Shown: positions 27,895-35,719 of the stretch, piece by piece
Position numbering within the stretch: position 1 is the first letter of the stretch
Layout of the letters: each line of letters starts with the position of its first letter
NCBI RefSeq assembly: GCF_019749255.1
Contig: NZ_JACWFH010000012.1
Coordinates: forward strand, 310,001 to 374,000
Direction of reading: 5' to 3'
DNA length: 64,000 bases
Source: Mesobacillus maritimus
GTDB lineage: Bacteria > Bacillota > Bacilli > Bacillales > Cytobacillaceae
Program-made: the position numbers and the translations under genes
The notes under the pieces: model-generated
Seen by the model: only the letters and a program-made list of their open reading frames with translations
Databases searched by the model: none
What the model was told of the DNA's origin: nothing

Positions 27895-28617
27895 TTATTT
27901 GGTATATTCCTCTAAAGAACTCTGGTCTTTAACTAGAATTTGTTTATTTCCTAGTATCGAAATGAGCGCTAAGTCTTCAAATTTGCTTAGTTTACGACTA
28001 ATTGTTTCCCTCGTAACACCTACATAACTTGCAATTTCTTCGCGTGTAATGGGTAATTGAATCAGTACTCCGTCCTTCTCGTTTACCCCAAACTTTTGAC
28101 AAAACTCTAAAATCATTTGAGCTATACGGACTTCTGGATCCTTTGTAGCTAGATTTTGCGCCAAATTTTCTGTATGTGCTAGTCTTTTTGTTACTTCTTT
28201 TAATAATTTAATTGCAATATCAGGATGTGCAGCCATAATCCGATCGATATCATCTTTGGTTAACATACAAATCTCTGTATCTTCAATAGCATAAGCTGTA
28301 AAATTATTTACTTCCTCCGCATTGAAAAGATTCAGTTCTCCGAAGAATTCCCCACATGTCATGATATCAAGAATTTGTTCTTTTCCATTCACGGTAAACT
28401 TTGAACGTTTTACCTGACCTTTATTAATGATAAATAGCTTGTCTGATCTTTCCCCTTCATGAATAAGCGCTTGGCCCTTCTTAAACTGTTTGTGGCTGAT
28501 CATCCTTGTTATTTTTAAAATTTCTTTATCAGATAACGAAATAAAAATAGGAACCTTCTTAGCACAAGGTCCATGATCACTATATTGGTCACATCGTGTA
28601 CAACTATGCTCTGTCAT
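27895..28617 (-). CDS. fnr: Crp/Fnr-family regulator with FNR-type N-terminal cysteine cluster
   Basis: 240 residues from the ATG at 28617 (GGGTGA upstream). A cyclic-nucleotide-binding-like domain at about 25-140 precedes an HTH_Crp with PITREEIASYVGVTRETISRKL, where ETISR is the recognition helix. C6-x2-C9-x8-C18 at the N-terminus and C117 in DTEICML align with the cluster cysteines C20, C23, C29 and C122 of E. coli FNR, so an oxygen-sensitive [4Fe-4S] is inferred. B. subtilis Fnr instead uses C-terminal cysteines. A TGTGA-N6-TCACC box sits at -41.5 of its own promoter, suggesting self-activation under low oxygen. Confidence 0.85.
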   Translation of the reverse strand: MTEHSCTRCDQYSDHGPCAKKVPIFISLSDKEILKITRMISHKQFKKGQALIHEGERSDKLFIINKGQVKRSKFTVNGKEQILDIMTCGEFFGELNLFNAEEVNNFTAYAIEDTEICMLTKDDIDRIMAAHPDIAIKLLKEVTKRLAHTENLAQNLATKDPEVRIAQMILEFCQKFGVNEKDGVLIQLPITREEIASYVGVTRETISRKLSKFEDLALISILGNKQILVKDQSSLEEYTK

Positions 28618-28660
28618 TTTTATCACCCAATAAGAAATTTTTTTTGAATACGAGTTTCCT

Positions 28661-28710
28661 ACCTTAAAATATAGCATTCGCTACGTCCATCTGGTGTGAT
28701 TTAAATCACC
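28661..28710 (-). promoter_or_regulatory. Promoter of the FNR-type gene with Crp/Fnr box centred at -41.5
   Basis: The box TGTGATTTAAATCACC occupies 28695-28710 (centre 28702.5). On the minus strand an extended -10, TGCTATATT, has its hexamer at 28673-28668, putting the start site near 28661. The distance is 41.5 bp, the class II activation position used by FNR and CRP. No -35 hexamer is needed or seen. Confidence 0.72.
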
Positions 28711-28769
28711 TAGCCTATACACCACTGCTTTTTCAAAGAGACCCGATTAAAACCATTGTTTATTTTCGC

Positions 28770-29045
28770 TCCAGGCATCTCACAAACCATTCTAAAGCGG
28801 GCCCTCGGGGCTTGGTACTAGCATTCAGCGATTAGCCTCCGAGAGATGCTTCTATCCCGTCACTGGAGATAAAAGAACAATTCATCTGACGGGCCACCAG
28901 CTTGTTGGTGCTAAACAAGACGCTGCCGTTTTTCTTCTACTCATCACTCACCTGCTGGTGGTAGCTTGGCCATATCATTTTACAGGAGTCTTTCTGCCTT
29001 CCGTTCCAACCAACAGTTGGGTGGAAATTTACTATGTACTTTAAC
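28770..29045. other. Unexplained, strongly structured intergenic segment
   Basis: Richer in G+C than its surroundings and packed with inverted repeats: TTCCAACCAA/TTGGGTGGAA near 29010-29035, CTAC-CACC-TGCT-GGTG-GTAG near 28955-28985, CACCA/TGGTG near 28900, CCCGTCA/TGACGGG flanking 28856-28900, and GGGCCC-type pairs near 28800. No open frame of useful length and no family I recognise. It lies between the terminator of the NhaC-type gene and the promoter of the FNR-type gene, so neither gene transcribes it as a leader. It may be a small RNA gene or a non-coding repeat element. Confidence 0.5.
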
Positions 29046-29067
29046 ACCTGAAAAACAAAAACACCTG

Positions 29068-29094
29068 ACCATCATTTCCGATGATCAGGTGCAC
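29068..29094 (-). terminator. Intrinsic terminator of the NhaC-family transporter gene
   Basis: CACCTGA pairs with TCAGGTG, extended by CATCA/TGATG, and the minus-strand exit reads TTTTTGTTTTT. Confidence 0.85.
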
Positions 29095-29099
29095 TCTAG

Positions 29100-30425
29100 T
29101 TAGGATGCTTGCGAACTTAAAGATTCAGCTCGTTTCGTTTTACTTGTAAACCTTGGATACCCCATTGAAATGGCAATCACTCCACAAATTCCAATTAAAA
29201 TAGGATAATAGGAATATTGTAAAACGGCAATTGGAGAAATCCCTGCAACGGCTGTTGCTGCGAGAATTTGACCTCCATAAGGAATTAAACCTTGTACACA
29301 ACATGAGAAAATATCCAAAATACTGGATGATTTACGTGGATCGATCTCGTACTTGTCTGCAATATCCTTTGCTAATGGACCTGTAATAATAATCGCAATC
29401 GTGTTATTTGCCGTAGATAAGTCTGTTAACCCAACTAAACCAGCAATCCCGAACTCTGCGCCTTTTTTGGTTTTTATTTTACTTGTTGCAAGATGGAGCA
29501 AGAAATCAATTCCACCATTATGCTTAATGATTTCAACCATTCCAGCAATGAGAATCGCAAGAAAGGCAATCTCGTACATCCCCGCCATGCCTTCTCCAAT
29601 ACTTTGAACAACGCCCATCAGATTATAGCTACCATCTACCAATCCAACTCCTCCTGCAAAAACGATTCCTAATGCAAGAACAAGAAAGACGTTGACCCCA
29701 ACAAGAGCTGTCACAATGACCAATAAATAGGGCAAAATTTTCACTAAGCTGTATTCATACTGTTCAATCTGAGCACTTTCACCCATTGTTAATATCCCTA
29801 ATAGCACGCACGTAATGATGGCTGCCGGTAAGACAATCCAAAAGTTCACCTTAAATTTATCTTTCATCTGTGTATTTTGAGAACGAACGGCCGAAATGGT
29901 CGTATCTGAGATAAAGGATAGATTATCTCCGAACATCGCTCCCCCAATCACTGCGGCCATCGAAAGCGCCAAAGATATATCTGTTTGTTCACTAATCCCA
30001 ACACCAATTGGAGCAAGGGCAACAATCGTCCCCATTGATGTTCCCATTGATAAAGAAATAAAACAGGCAATCACGAACATCCCAACCATCAGGAGATTTT
30101 GTGGAACCACTGATAACGCTAGGTTTACCGTTGAGTCCACTGCTCCCATTCCCTTTGCAGTAGCTGAAAAAGCTCCAGCTAATAAGAAAATAACAACCAT
30201 AAGCATCACACTGCCATTCCCAGCACCACGACAGAAAATGTCTACTTTTTTCGTAAAAGACTCCTTCGGGTTCATTGCTAAAGCAACTGCTGCTGAAATT
30301 GCAATCGCCACGATCACCGGAAACGCATAAAAATCGCCTGTTACGAATCCTGTTCCAATAAATAAAATTAAAAAGACCGCAAACGGCAGTAAAGCCCATG
30401 CATTTCCCTTTCTCTCCACTCCCAT
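29100..30425 (-). CDS. metT: NhaC-family Na+-coupled transporter, probable methionine importer MetT
   Basis: 441 residues, about eleven membrane segments and the NhaC-family feel of FISLSMGTSMGTIVALAPI and GGAMFGDNLSFISDTTISA. NhaC proteins exchange Na+/H+ or carry organic substrates with Na+. The transcript begins with a SAM-I riboswitch, and S-box-controlled NhaC proteins were assigned by comparative genomics as the methionine transporter MetT; I infer that role here. I start at 30425, 5-6 nt after GGGGGGA, rather than at 30440. It has its own terminator. Confidence 0.82.
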   Translation of the reverse strand: MGVERKGNAWALLPFAVFLILFIGTGFVTGDFYAFPVIVAIAISAAVALAMNPKESFTKKVDIFCRGAGNGSVMLMVVIFLLAGAFSATAKGMGAVDSTVNLALSVVPQNLLMVGMFVIACFISLSMGTSMGTIVALAPIGVGISEQTDISLALSMAAVIGGAMFGDNLSFISDTTISAVRSQNTQMKDKFKVNFWIVLPAAIITCVLLGILTMGESAQIEQYEYSLVKILPYLLVIVTALVGVNVFLVLALGIVFAGGVGLVDGSYNLMGVVQSIGEGMAGMYEIAFLAILIAGMVEIIKHNGGIDFLLHLATSKIKTKKGAEFGIAGLVGLTDLSTANNTIAIIITGPLAKDIADKYEIDPRKSSSILDIFSCCVQGLIPYGGQILAATAVAGISPIAVLQYSYYPILIGICGVIAISMGYPRFTSKTKRAESLSSQAS

Positions 30426-30472
30426 GATGATTCCCCCCATAATATATAATGATAGCGCCCCTTAATAAAACA

Positions 30473-30643
30473 AAAAGACCCCTTCTTAAAACAAATAAGA
30501 AGAGGTCTTATACATATCGATAAGTCACTCTTCTTATCTTTCAAACATTTCTGTCTGCTGGATTTGGCACAGCAACTCATACACTTTGAGTTCCGCTGCC
30601 GAGATATCATAGGGCCAGTCCCTCCATCTCTCTGGATAAGAAG
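30473..30643 (-). promoter_or_regulatory. SAM-I (S-box) riboswitch with terminator
   Basis: On the minus strand the aptamer shows the classic AGAGAGATGGAGGGACTGGC core followed by CCCTATGATA and TCGGCAGC. P1 is CTTCTTATC (30643-30635) pairing with GATAAGAAG (30538-30530). A terminator hairpin with T-run lies at 30511-30473; its AAGAAG arm can compete with the P1 region as an antiterminator. High S-adenosylmethionine should stop transcription before the transporter gene. Confidence 0.93.
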
Positions 30644-30878
30644 ATTATATAATTAATTACTTTTTTCTGAACTAGACATATCTTATATTATTCTATGTAT
30701 TAATACAACTACTTTTTCAGGAAACCCCACCAAATCCCTCCAATTCTTGAATCAACTAATTGAACTTCTAAGGTCTATAATGCTAGCTTGGAGTATTTTT
30801 CACTATTAGGCTTAAGATTGTTGTCTTAATTTGTTGCTATATAAATATATTTTAAAACAGTGTCTATCCTTCTTGAAA
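30644..30878. other. Intergenic, nothing recognised
   Basis: AT-rich stretch upstream of the SAM riboswitch. A TATAAT-like element abuts the riboswitch P1, too close to be sure it is the -10. No gene or repeat seen. Confidence 0.4.
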
Positions 30879-30905
30879 AGGCCCTGTCTATTAAGACAGG
30901 GCCCC
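30879..30905 (-). terminator. Intrinsic terminator of the small secreted-protein gene
   Basis: A 10-bp perfect GC-rich stem (GGCCCTGTCT and complement) with a 4-nt ATTA loop, followed on the minus strand by TTTTC. Confidence 0.85.
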
Positions 30906-30919
30906 ACTTGCTTATTTTA

Positions 30920-31369
30920 TTATCTACCAAAATATGTTTTAAGTGACAATTGATAATTAACAGAAGTGCGCTGAATTGCTTGGTGTTGCATGGTTTTTCC
31001 GTTACTAAATGTTGCGTCGACCTGTACGGCAGATGTATTCTCAACTTGTGCTTGGGATACTTGACTTGGTTCAGTTGTTTCAGTTGTTTGCTCCGAACCA
31101 GCAGTTACCGTCGTGGTTGATCCCCCATTAGATAAATTTAAATTGGTGTTACTTTTTTGGCTAAATGTTGCGGGAGCCTTCACACTTCCACCTTGAAATT
31201 TAAAAGCAGTAGCTGTTCCTCCACCTCCAAAAGTGGATTGCACATAACTTGTTCTCTCTTGCTCAGCTTTAATCGTTGCAGGGCCTGTTTGATTTGCCGA
31301 GGCAGCGCCTGCTATTCCTAAACTAACTAATGATACAGCGACTATAGTCCCAATCCCTTTTTTCAACAT
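30920..31369 (-). CDS. Small secreted protein of unknown function beside the QxQ-repeat genes
   Basis: 149 residues from the ATG at 31369, which has TTGGAGGTC upstream. A signal peptide (MLKKGIGTIVAVSLVSLG, cleavage after ASA near 26) leads to a polar Ser/Thr/Gln-rich chain with GGGGTATAFKFQGG, a TTTVTAGSEQTTETTEPS linker, SQVSQAQVEN and an aromatic end YQLSLKTYFGR. No Cys in the mature part and no family recognised. It lies 112 bp after the large Q/N-repeat gene in the same direction. The shared Gln-pair flavour suggests an accessory subunit, but that is inference. Confidence 0.7.
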   Translation of the reverse strand: MLKKGIGTIVAVSLVSLGIAGAASANQTGPATIKAEQERTSYVQSTFGGGGTATAFKFQGGSVKAPATFSQKSNTNLNLSNGGSTTTVTAGSEQTTETTEPSQVSQAQVENTSAVQVDATFSNGKTMQHQAIQRTSVNYQLSLKTYFGR

Positions 31370-31429
31370 ATATAGACCTCCAATAATTACTAGAATGATT
31401 GTAAATAGAAAGAATGTCATTTTGAATAA

Positions 31430-31462
31430 AAAACTCCATCCAGCATAAGACTAGATGGAGCT
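31430..31462 (-). terminator. Intrinsic terminator after the Q/N-repeat gene
   Basis: CTCCATC pairs with GATGGAG across a 13-nt loop, followed on the minus strand by a run of six T. Confidence 0.75.
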
Positions 31463-31481
31463 GAATTAGTCAAACATTCTA

Positions 31482-33407
31482 TTAGTTAGCTGTTTGTGAT
31501 TGAACTACAACAGAGCTAGAAGACTGGCTTTGTGTAGAGTTAGATCCAAATGCAGCAGATACTTGGGATGAAACGCTATTGGAAGTTTGGTTTTGAGTCG
31601 CATCTCCAGCCGCACCTTGATTTTGTTGTGTTTCAGCAGTAGCTACTTGTGTTTGTTCATTATTTGCACCAACTGCTACTGCACTTTGGCTAGCAGTTGT
31701 AGAAGAATGTTGACCTTGGTTAGCATCTTCCCCACCAACTTGAGCCTGTTCAGTTGTAGCTGCAGCTACTTGTGCTTGATCATTATTCTTGCCGTCTGCC
31801 TCTGCTCCTTGTGTAGTAGTAGTGTCAGCGCTTTGGTCTTGATCCGCATCACACTCTCCACCCTGAGATTGTGCAGTTTCCGTTACAGCTACTTGTGCTT
31901 GGTCGTTATTCTTTCCTTCTGCTTCTGCATATTGTTCTGTATCATTAGAAGCACTTTGAGCTTGGTCTACACCAGTTGAGCCGGATTGACCTTGCTCAGT
32001 AGTATTTGCTGATACTTGTGCTTGATCATTGTTCTTGCCTTCTGCCACTGTTCCTTGGAGAGTATCGTTATCAGAGTTTTGAGCTTGGTCAGCGCCAGTT
32101 GTACCTTCTTGGCCTTGATCTGTTACATTCACTCCTACTTGTACAGAATCATTATATTTGCCTTCTGCACTAGCTAATTGAGTAGAATCATTAGTAGAAG
32201 CTTGAGCTTGGTCTGTACCGGATCCACCTAATTGGCCTTGATCTGTTACATTCGCTCCTACCTGAGTAGCTTCATTTGACTTGCCATCTAAGTCAGAGGT
32301 TTGGGTATTTGTGTTTGCAGATGTTTGACCTTGAGATACACCTACTCCTACTGCAACTTGACCTTGCTCTGTTGCATCAGCAACACCTTGGCTTTGCTCG
32401 TTCTTAGCACCTTCAGAAGTTGCACTTTGTGCAGATCCATTATAGGAATCCTGCGACTGTCCAATAAGAGCACCGACTGCAATTTTTCCTTGTGCTGTTT
32501 CAGTTTCTACATCTTGATCTTGCTCATTTGCAAACCCATCAGTGTCAGCAAGTTGCACAGACTCATTTGAGGAATTTTGAGATTGACCAATAAGTACACC
32601 TAACCCAAGCTGACCTTGAGCAGTAGTGTTATCAACATCTTGGTCCTGATCGTTGAACAATCCACCTGCTGCTGCATCTTGGCTTGAACTGTTAGTAGAT
32701 CCTTGTGTTTGACCAACTAGAATACCCAAACCTAATTGTCCCTGAAGATTTGTATTGTCGTAGCTTTGAGTTTGGTCGTTTCCTATACCCACAACGTCAG
32801 CATTTTGAATAGCTTCATTTGCTACGTCTTGGTTTTGACCAACTAGAATCCCTGCACCAAGTTGGCCTTGTAGGTTTGTGTTGCCACCTACTTGAACCTG
32901 ATCATTGTATTTTCCAGTTGAGTTTTGGGTTTGCAGTGTACCATTGAATGCATCTTGGTTCTGACCAATCAACAAACCTAAAGCACCTTGTAATTGTGCA
33001 GAATTGTCATCAGTAACCTGTACCTGCTTAGACTTCTTGTCAAATGTTACATTTTGTGTTTGAATGGATCCGTTTAACACATTTTGGTTTTGACCAATCA
33101 ATGCACCTAGGCCACCTTGTAATTGTACAGAACCTTTAGCAGTTTTCTGGAACTGCTTAGAGCCCCAAGAGAATGTATCGCTTTGGAATTGACCAGTTGT
33201 TTCACTAGTAGATTGGTTTTGACCAATCAACGTCCCAATATAAGCTTGAGCAGAGAATTCTTGTTTATCTCTTTTTTGCTCCTGTTTGACACTTCCATGT
33301 GATGCAAAAGCTCCAGAAGCTGAACCGACTATAAGCCCCGCAGCCAATCCTGCTCCGATTAGTTTTTTCCAGTTTAGTACATTTCTAAATCCTTTTACGT
33401 TTTCCAA
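31482..33407 (-). CDS. Secreted Q/N-rich tandem-repeat protein, candidate amyloid or beta-solenoid fibre subunit
   Basis: 641 residues. A signal peptide (hydrophobic 15-34, AFA-S cleavage) precedes about 14 tandem repeats of 40-43 residues that reach the C-terminus. Early repeats contain LGxLIGQNQ, later ones DQAQ; all follow the scheme xxQGQ-x7-GQxQ-x4-N-x3-Q-x6-G-x2-ND-QxQV. Gln pairs thus recur about every 14 residues, suggesting strand-turn-strand stacking like curlin repeats. There is one Cys, in GGECDADQDQ, and the protein is very acidic with few aromatics after repeat 2. No family is recognised. It has no wall anchor itself; the upstream gene encodes an anchored protein with the same QxQ signature. 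Confidence 0.8.
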   Translation of the reverse strand: MENVKGFRNVLNWKKLIGAGLAAGLIVGSASGAFASHGSVKQEQKRDKQEFSAQAYIGTLIGQNQSTSETTGQFQSDTFSWGSKQFQKTAKGSVQLQGGLGALIGQNQNVLNGSIQTQNVTFDKKSKQVQVTDDNSAQLQGALGLLIGQNQDAFNGTLQTQNSTGKYNDQVQVGGNTNLQGQLGAGILVGQNQDVANEAIQNADVVGIGNDQTQSYDNTNLQGQLGLGILVGQTQGSTNSSSQDAAAGGLFNDQDQDVDNTTAQGQLGLGVLIGQSQNSSNESVQLADTDGFANEQDQDVETETAQGKIAVGALIGQSQDSYNGSAQSATSEGAKNEQSQGVADATEQGQVAVGVGVSQGQTSANTNTQTSDLDGKSNEATQVGANVTDQGQLGGSGTDQAQASTNDSTQLASAEGKYNDSVQVGVNVTDQGQEGTTGADQAQNSDNDTLQGTVAEGKNNDQAQVSANTTEQGQSGSTGVDQAQSASNDTEQYAEAEGKNNDQAQVAVTETAQSQGGECDADQDQSADTTTTQGAEADGKNNDQAQVAAATTEQAQVGGEDANQGQHSSTTASQSAVAVGANNEQTQVATAETQQNQGAAGDATQNQTSNSVSSQVSAAFGSNSTQSQSSSSVVVQSQTAN

Positions 33408-33479
33408 ATATCCTTACCTCCCAATGGCATTTTGAAAATATTGTAATAAACATTTCCTACCCGTAGTATACGTTTTAAA

Positions 33480-33539
33480 GAACGGTTCGAAAAATCTCAA
33501 ATTCGGGCAAATTTTCCATATATAGAACGCTTATCGTTC
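33480..33539. promoter_or_regulatory. GAAC/GTTC inverted repeats upstream of the Q/N-repeat gene
   Basis: GAACGCTTATCGTTC at 33525-33539 (GAAC-N7-GTTC) and GAACGGTTC at 33480-33488. The first matches 12 of 15 positions of GAACACTTTTTGTTC upstream of the sortase-anchored gene, so a common regulator is inferred. Confidence 0.55.
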
Positions 33540-33587
33540 TCTATTAAGAATTTACTCTGTTTTTCTCAGTTTTTTAATTTTGAAAAA

Positions 33588-33627
33588 AAAAGAAAGAGCA
33601 CCTATGATTTAAAATCATAAATGCTCT
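33588..33627 (-). terminator. Intrinsic terminator of the sortase-anchored protein gene
   Basis: AGAGCA/TGCTCT outer stem and ATGATTT/AAATCAT inner stem; on the minus strand a T-rich run follows. Confidence 0.78.
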
Positions 33628-33644
33628 ATCGATTACTCATTTAT

Positions 33645-35273
33645 TTAGTTAAACCGCTTTTTTCGGAAGAAAAGAACTGTTCCTGCTAGTACACTAAGCA
33701 ATCCAAGTAGAAGAAAATTAAATGTGTTCGTCGCTGTGTTAGGTAGTTCATTCTCTATTTTTGTAACTGGAGTAACCTGTTCTACATACTTTACTGGAGT
33801 TACTATTTCTTTTTCAGGAGTCGGTGCTTTTGGTTCTTCATCTTCGAACACAGGAGCTTCAGGTTCTTCTTCCTCTGGAGTTGGAACTTCAGGCTGCTCT
33901 GGAGTCTCTGGTTGCACCGGAGTTTCCGGAACTTTTGGAGTCTCTGGTTGTTCCGGTGTTTCTGGAACTTCTGGAGTCTCTGGATCTACCGGTATCTCAG
34001 GTTCTTCCGGAGTTTCTGGCTCTTCAGGTGTAGGTGGAGTTTCTGGCTCTTCGTCATCACTACATCCGCAATCTGGTATCACGTCTTCCTTAGGAAACTC
34101 TGAATCTCTTGGGGCCGATTGTTCTAATCTAAATAAAACTTTGAAAAAACTATCCATTTTTGCTAGGAAACTTTGTGATTCTTCATCATAAGTAACTGAG
34201 GCCAGATTGTCTACAGCGACATGCCCCCAACTATAAGCATACTGTTGCTGAATATGGCTGGTTAATGGGATTAAAGTGCCTGTTCCTTTTACCTCATAGC
34301 TTTGTTTATGGTTGATTTCTTCATCGTCGCCCACTTTGATTTTCTGAACTAGTTTCAAGATGGTCTTCTTAGCTTTTTTAATAATCTTTATTACACTATC
34401 TGATGTTACTTTTACAGTCTCTTGAACTTTTTTCCCAAAAGTATCAACAACCTCGCCACTAACCTCTATCTCCTGTTTCTGTTTAAGGGTTGCAGAATCC
34501 TTGGTTTTCAATTCTTGGGATTGAACTGTTTCAACCGTTGTTTCTTGACTTTGCTCGTCCTTTTTAGCTGCTAGTTTTTGACTTTGGTTATGAGTTACCT
34601 TCGTACCTTGTTCTTGTGTGACTTCTCCACTTTTTCCCTCAGCGGACTGTTCTTGCTTTGTTTTAATACCAGTCTCTTGGTACTGCTTATCCTCTTCACC
34701 AGGTGAAACATCTACACCCTGGGTTTGGCCAGAGTCTACCTCCACTGATTGACTTTGGTCGACTTGAAGTTGCTCTTCAGACTGTGCATGTTGGCTTTGG
34801 ACTGCCTCCAACTCCACTGTTTGATTTTGTTCTAGCTGTCCAGGTGTTGCTTTTTCTTCATCACAAGTAACACCAACCTGAAAGACTTGATCCTGACAAA
34901 CAACTTCATCTGCCTTTTGATCTTGACCTATTGTGACACCAGTTGAAACATCTTGATTCTGGTTTACCTTCCTGTCACTTGATTGGTCCTGATTTAAATC
35001 TACTTCTGGATCATTTGTCGATAGTTCAGGATTATTGTCGGGTACTTCCTCTGTCGATTCTGATAAGTTACTGTCACTATCTGTCTTTACCGTCTCAGGA
35101 TTTTCAGACTCTTCAATCGTTCCATCATCTAATTGAGTTTCATGTACTGTTTGTACAAGATTTACGGACTGTTCATCCAGCTCAATACCATTTGGCTCGG
35201 CAGCATAGGCTGCATTAGCACCAACTGTGATGGTCTGAAACAACAATAATGTAACTAAGAACTTTTTGAACAT
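33645..35273 (-). CDS. Sortase-anchored (LPxTA) surface protein with QxQ repeats
   Basis: 542 residues. Signal peptide 1-25 (AYA-A); acidic linker to about 85; a QxQ-rich region at about 90-290 with QDQ, QNQ, QSQ or QEQ every 10-12 residues; a basic, possibly helical segment (IIKKAKKTILKLVQKIK) near 300; a globular stretch at about 330-395; a Pro/Glu wall-spanning region with PETPE-type repeats (about 405-490); and a sorting signal L510-P-N-T-A514, membrane segment 519-536 and RKKRFN tail. Sortase should link it to peptidoglycan. Its Gln signature matches the neighbouring Q/N-repeat protein, suggesting it is the wall-bound base or nucleator. Two Cys pairs (VCQDQ/VTCDEE, CGCS) are present. Confidence 0.82.
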   Translation of the reverse strand: MFKKFLVTLLLFQTITVGANAAYAAEPNGIELDEQSVNLVQTVHETQLDDGTIEESENPETVKTDSDSNLSESTEEVPDNNPELSTNDPEVDLNQDQSSDRKVNQNQDVSTGVTIGQDQKADEVVCQDQVFQVGVTCDEEKATPGQLEQNQTVELEAVQSQHAQSEEQLQVDQSQSVEVDSGQTQGVDVSPGEEDKQYQETGIKTKQEQSAEGKSGEVTQEQGTKVTHNQSQKLAAKKDEQSQETTVETVQSQELKTKDSATLKQKQEIEVSGEVVDTFGKKVQETVKVTSDSVIKIIKKAKKTILKLVQKIKVGDDEEINHKQSYEVKGTGTLIPLTSHIQQQYAYSWGHVAVDNLASVTYDEESQSFLAKMDSFFKVLFRLEQSAPRDSEFPKEDVIPDCGCSDDEEPETPPTPEEPETPEEPEIPVDPETPEVPETPEQPETPKVPETPVQPETPEQPEVPTPEEEEPEAPVFEDEEPKAPTPEKEIVTPVKYVEQVTPVTKIENELPNTATNTFNFLLLGLLSVLAGTVLFFRKKRFN

Positions 35274-35305
35274 TCTATTCCTCCTTCCGCTGTATTATTT
35301 TTATA

Positions 35306-35392
35306 GAACTTAATGTTCATTATATGGAACAAAGTAACAATTGAAAATCACCGTTTTTTGTCGTATTTCACTATAAAGAACACTTTTTGTTC
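35306..35392. promoter_or_regulatory. Promoter and GAAC/GTTC operators of the sortase-anchored gene
   Basis: On the minus strand TATAAT (35324-35319) has a weak TTTTCA 17 bp upstream. GAAC-N5-GTTC at 35306-35318 directly follows the -10, covering the start site, and GAACACTTTTTGTTC lies at 35378-35392. The placement over the start site suggests a repressor; the factor is unknown. Confidence 0.5.
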
Positions 35393-35504
35393 GTTATAAT
35401 CCTGTTTCCTCGTTATTTCTCACTTTTTCGTAAAATTAACCGATATCTATTACTGTTTGTTGTGTATAATGAAACACATATAGAACTAGTAGCATAGACA
35501 CATA

Positions 35505-35680
35505 CAAAAGGTTTGTCTATGCAAAGATTGTTGCTAATATCCTATACCGTTTTAACAGCCAGTTATTAGGTTTAAGCTGCAGTCTCTTTTTCAAAATTGA
35601 GGTTAGTTTTATTGATTGGTTAGAAAAGACTTAAATAAATTTCCTTTTCCCTTTAAAAGTAACAAAGATGGGAAAGAGCC
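35505..35680. repeat. Candidate dispersed intergenic repeat, copy 2
   Basis: Carries TTGTTGCTAATATCCT at 35528-35543, then CCGTTTTAA and AGTTATTAGGTTT, in the same order as the copy at 27646-27833. The right part diverges but keeps a CTCTTT/AAAGAG pairing. It occupies most of the gap before the MFS gene. Confidence 0.55.
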
Positions 35681-35719
35681 TATAATATAGAAACAACGAA
35701 GTACAGGAGTGAAGTACAT

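Noticed and set aside
28770-29045. T-box or cobalamin riboswitch for the FNR-type gene
   Set aside because: No T-box or cobalamin core motifs are seen, and the gene's own promoter lies downstream of this segment, so it cannot be its leader.
31587-31979. Cys/Ser-rich open frame opposite the Q/N-repeat gene
   Set aside because: Antisense shadow of a Gln-rich repeat region; no ribosome site.
33724-34191. Ser/Gly-rich open frame opposite the sortase-anchored gene
   Set aside because: It is antisense to the Pro/Glu repeats of a gene with signal peptide, sorting signal and ribosome site.
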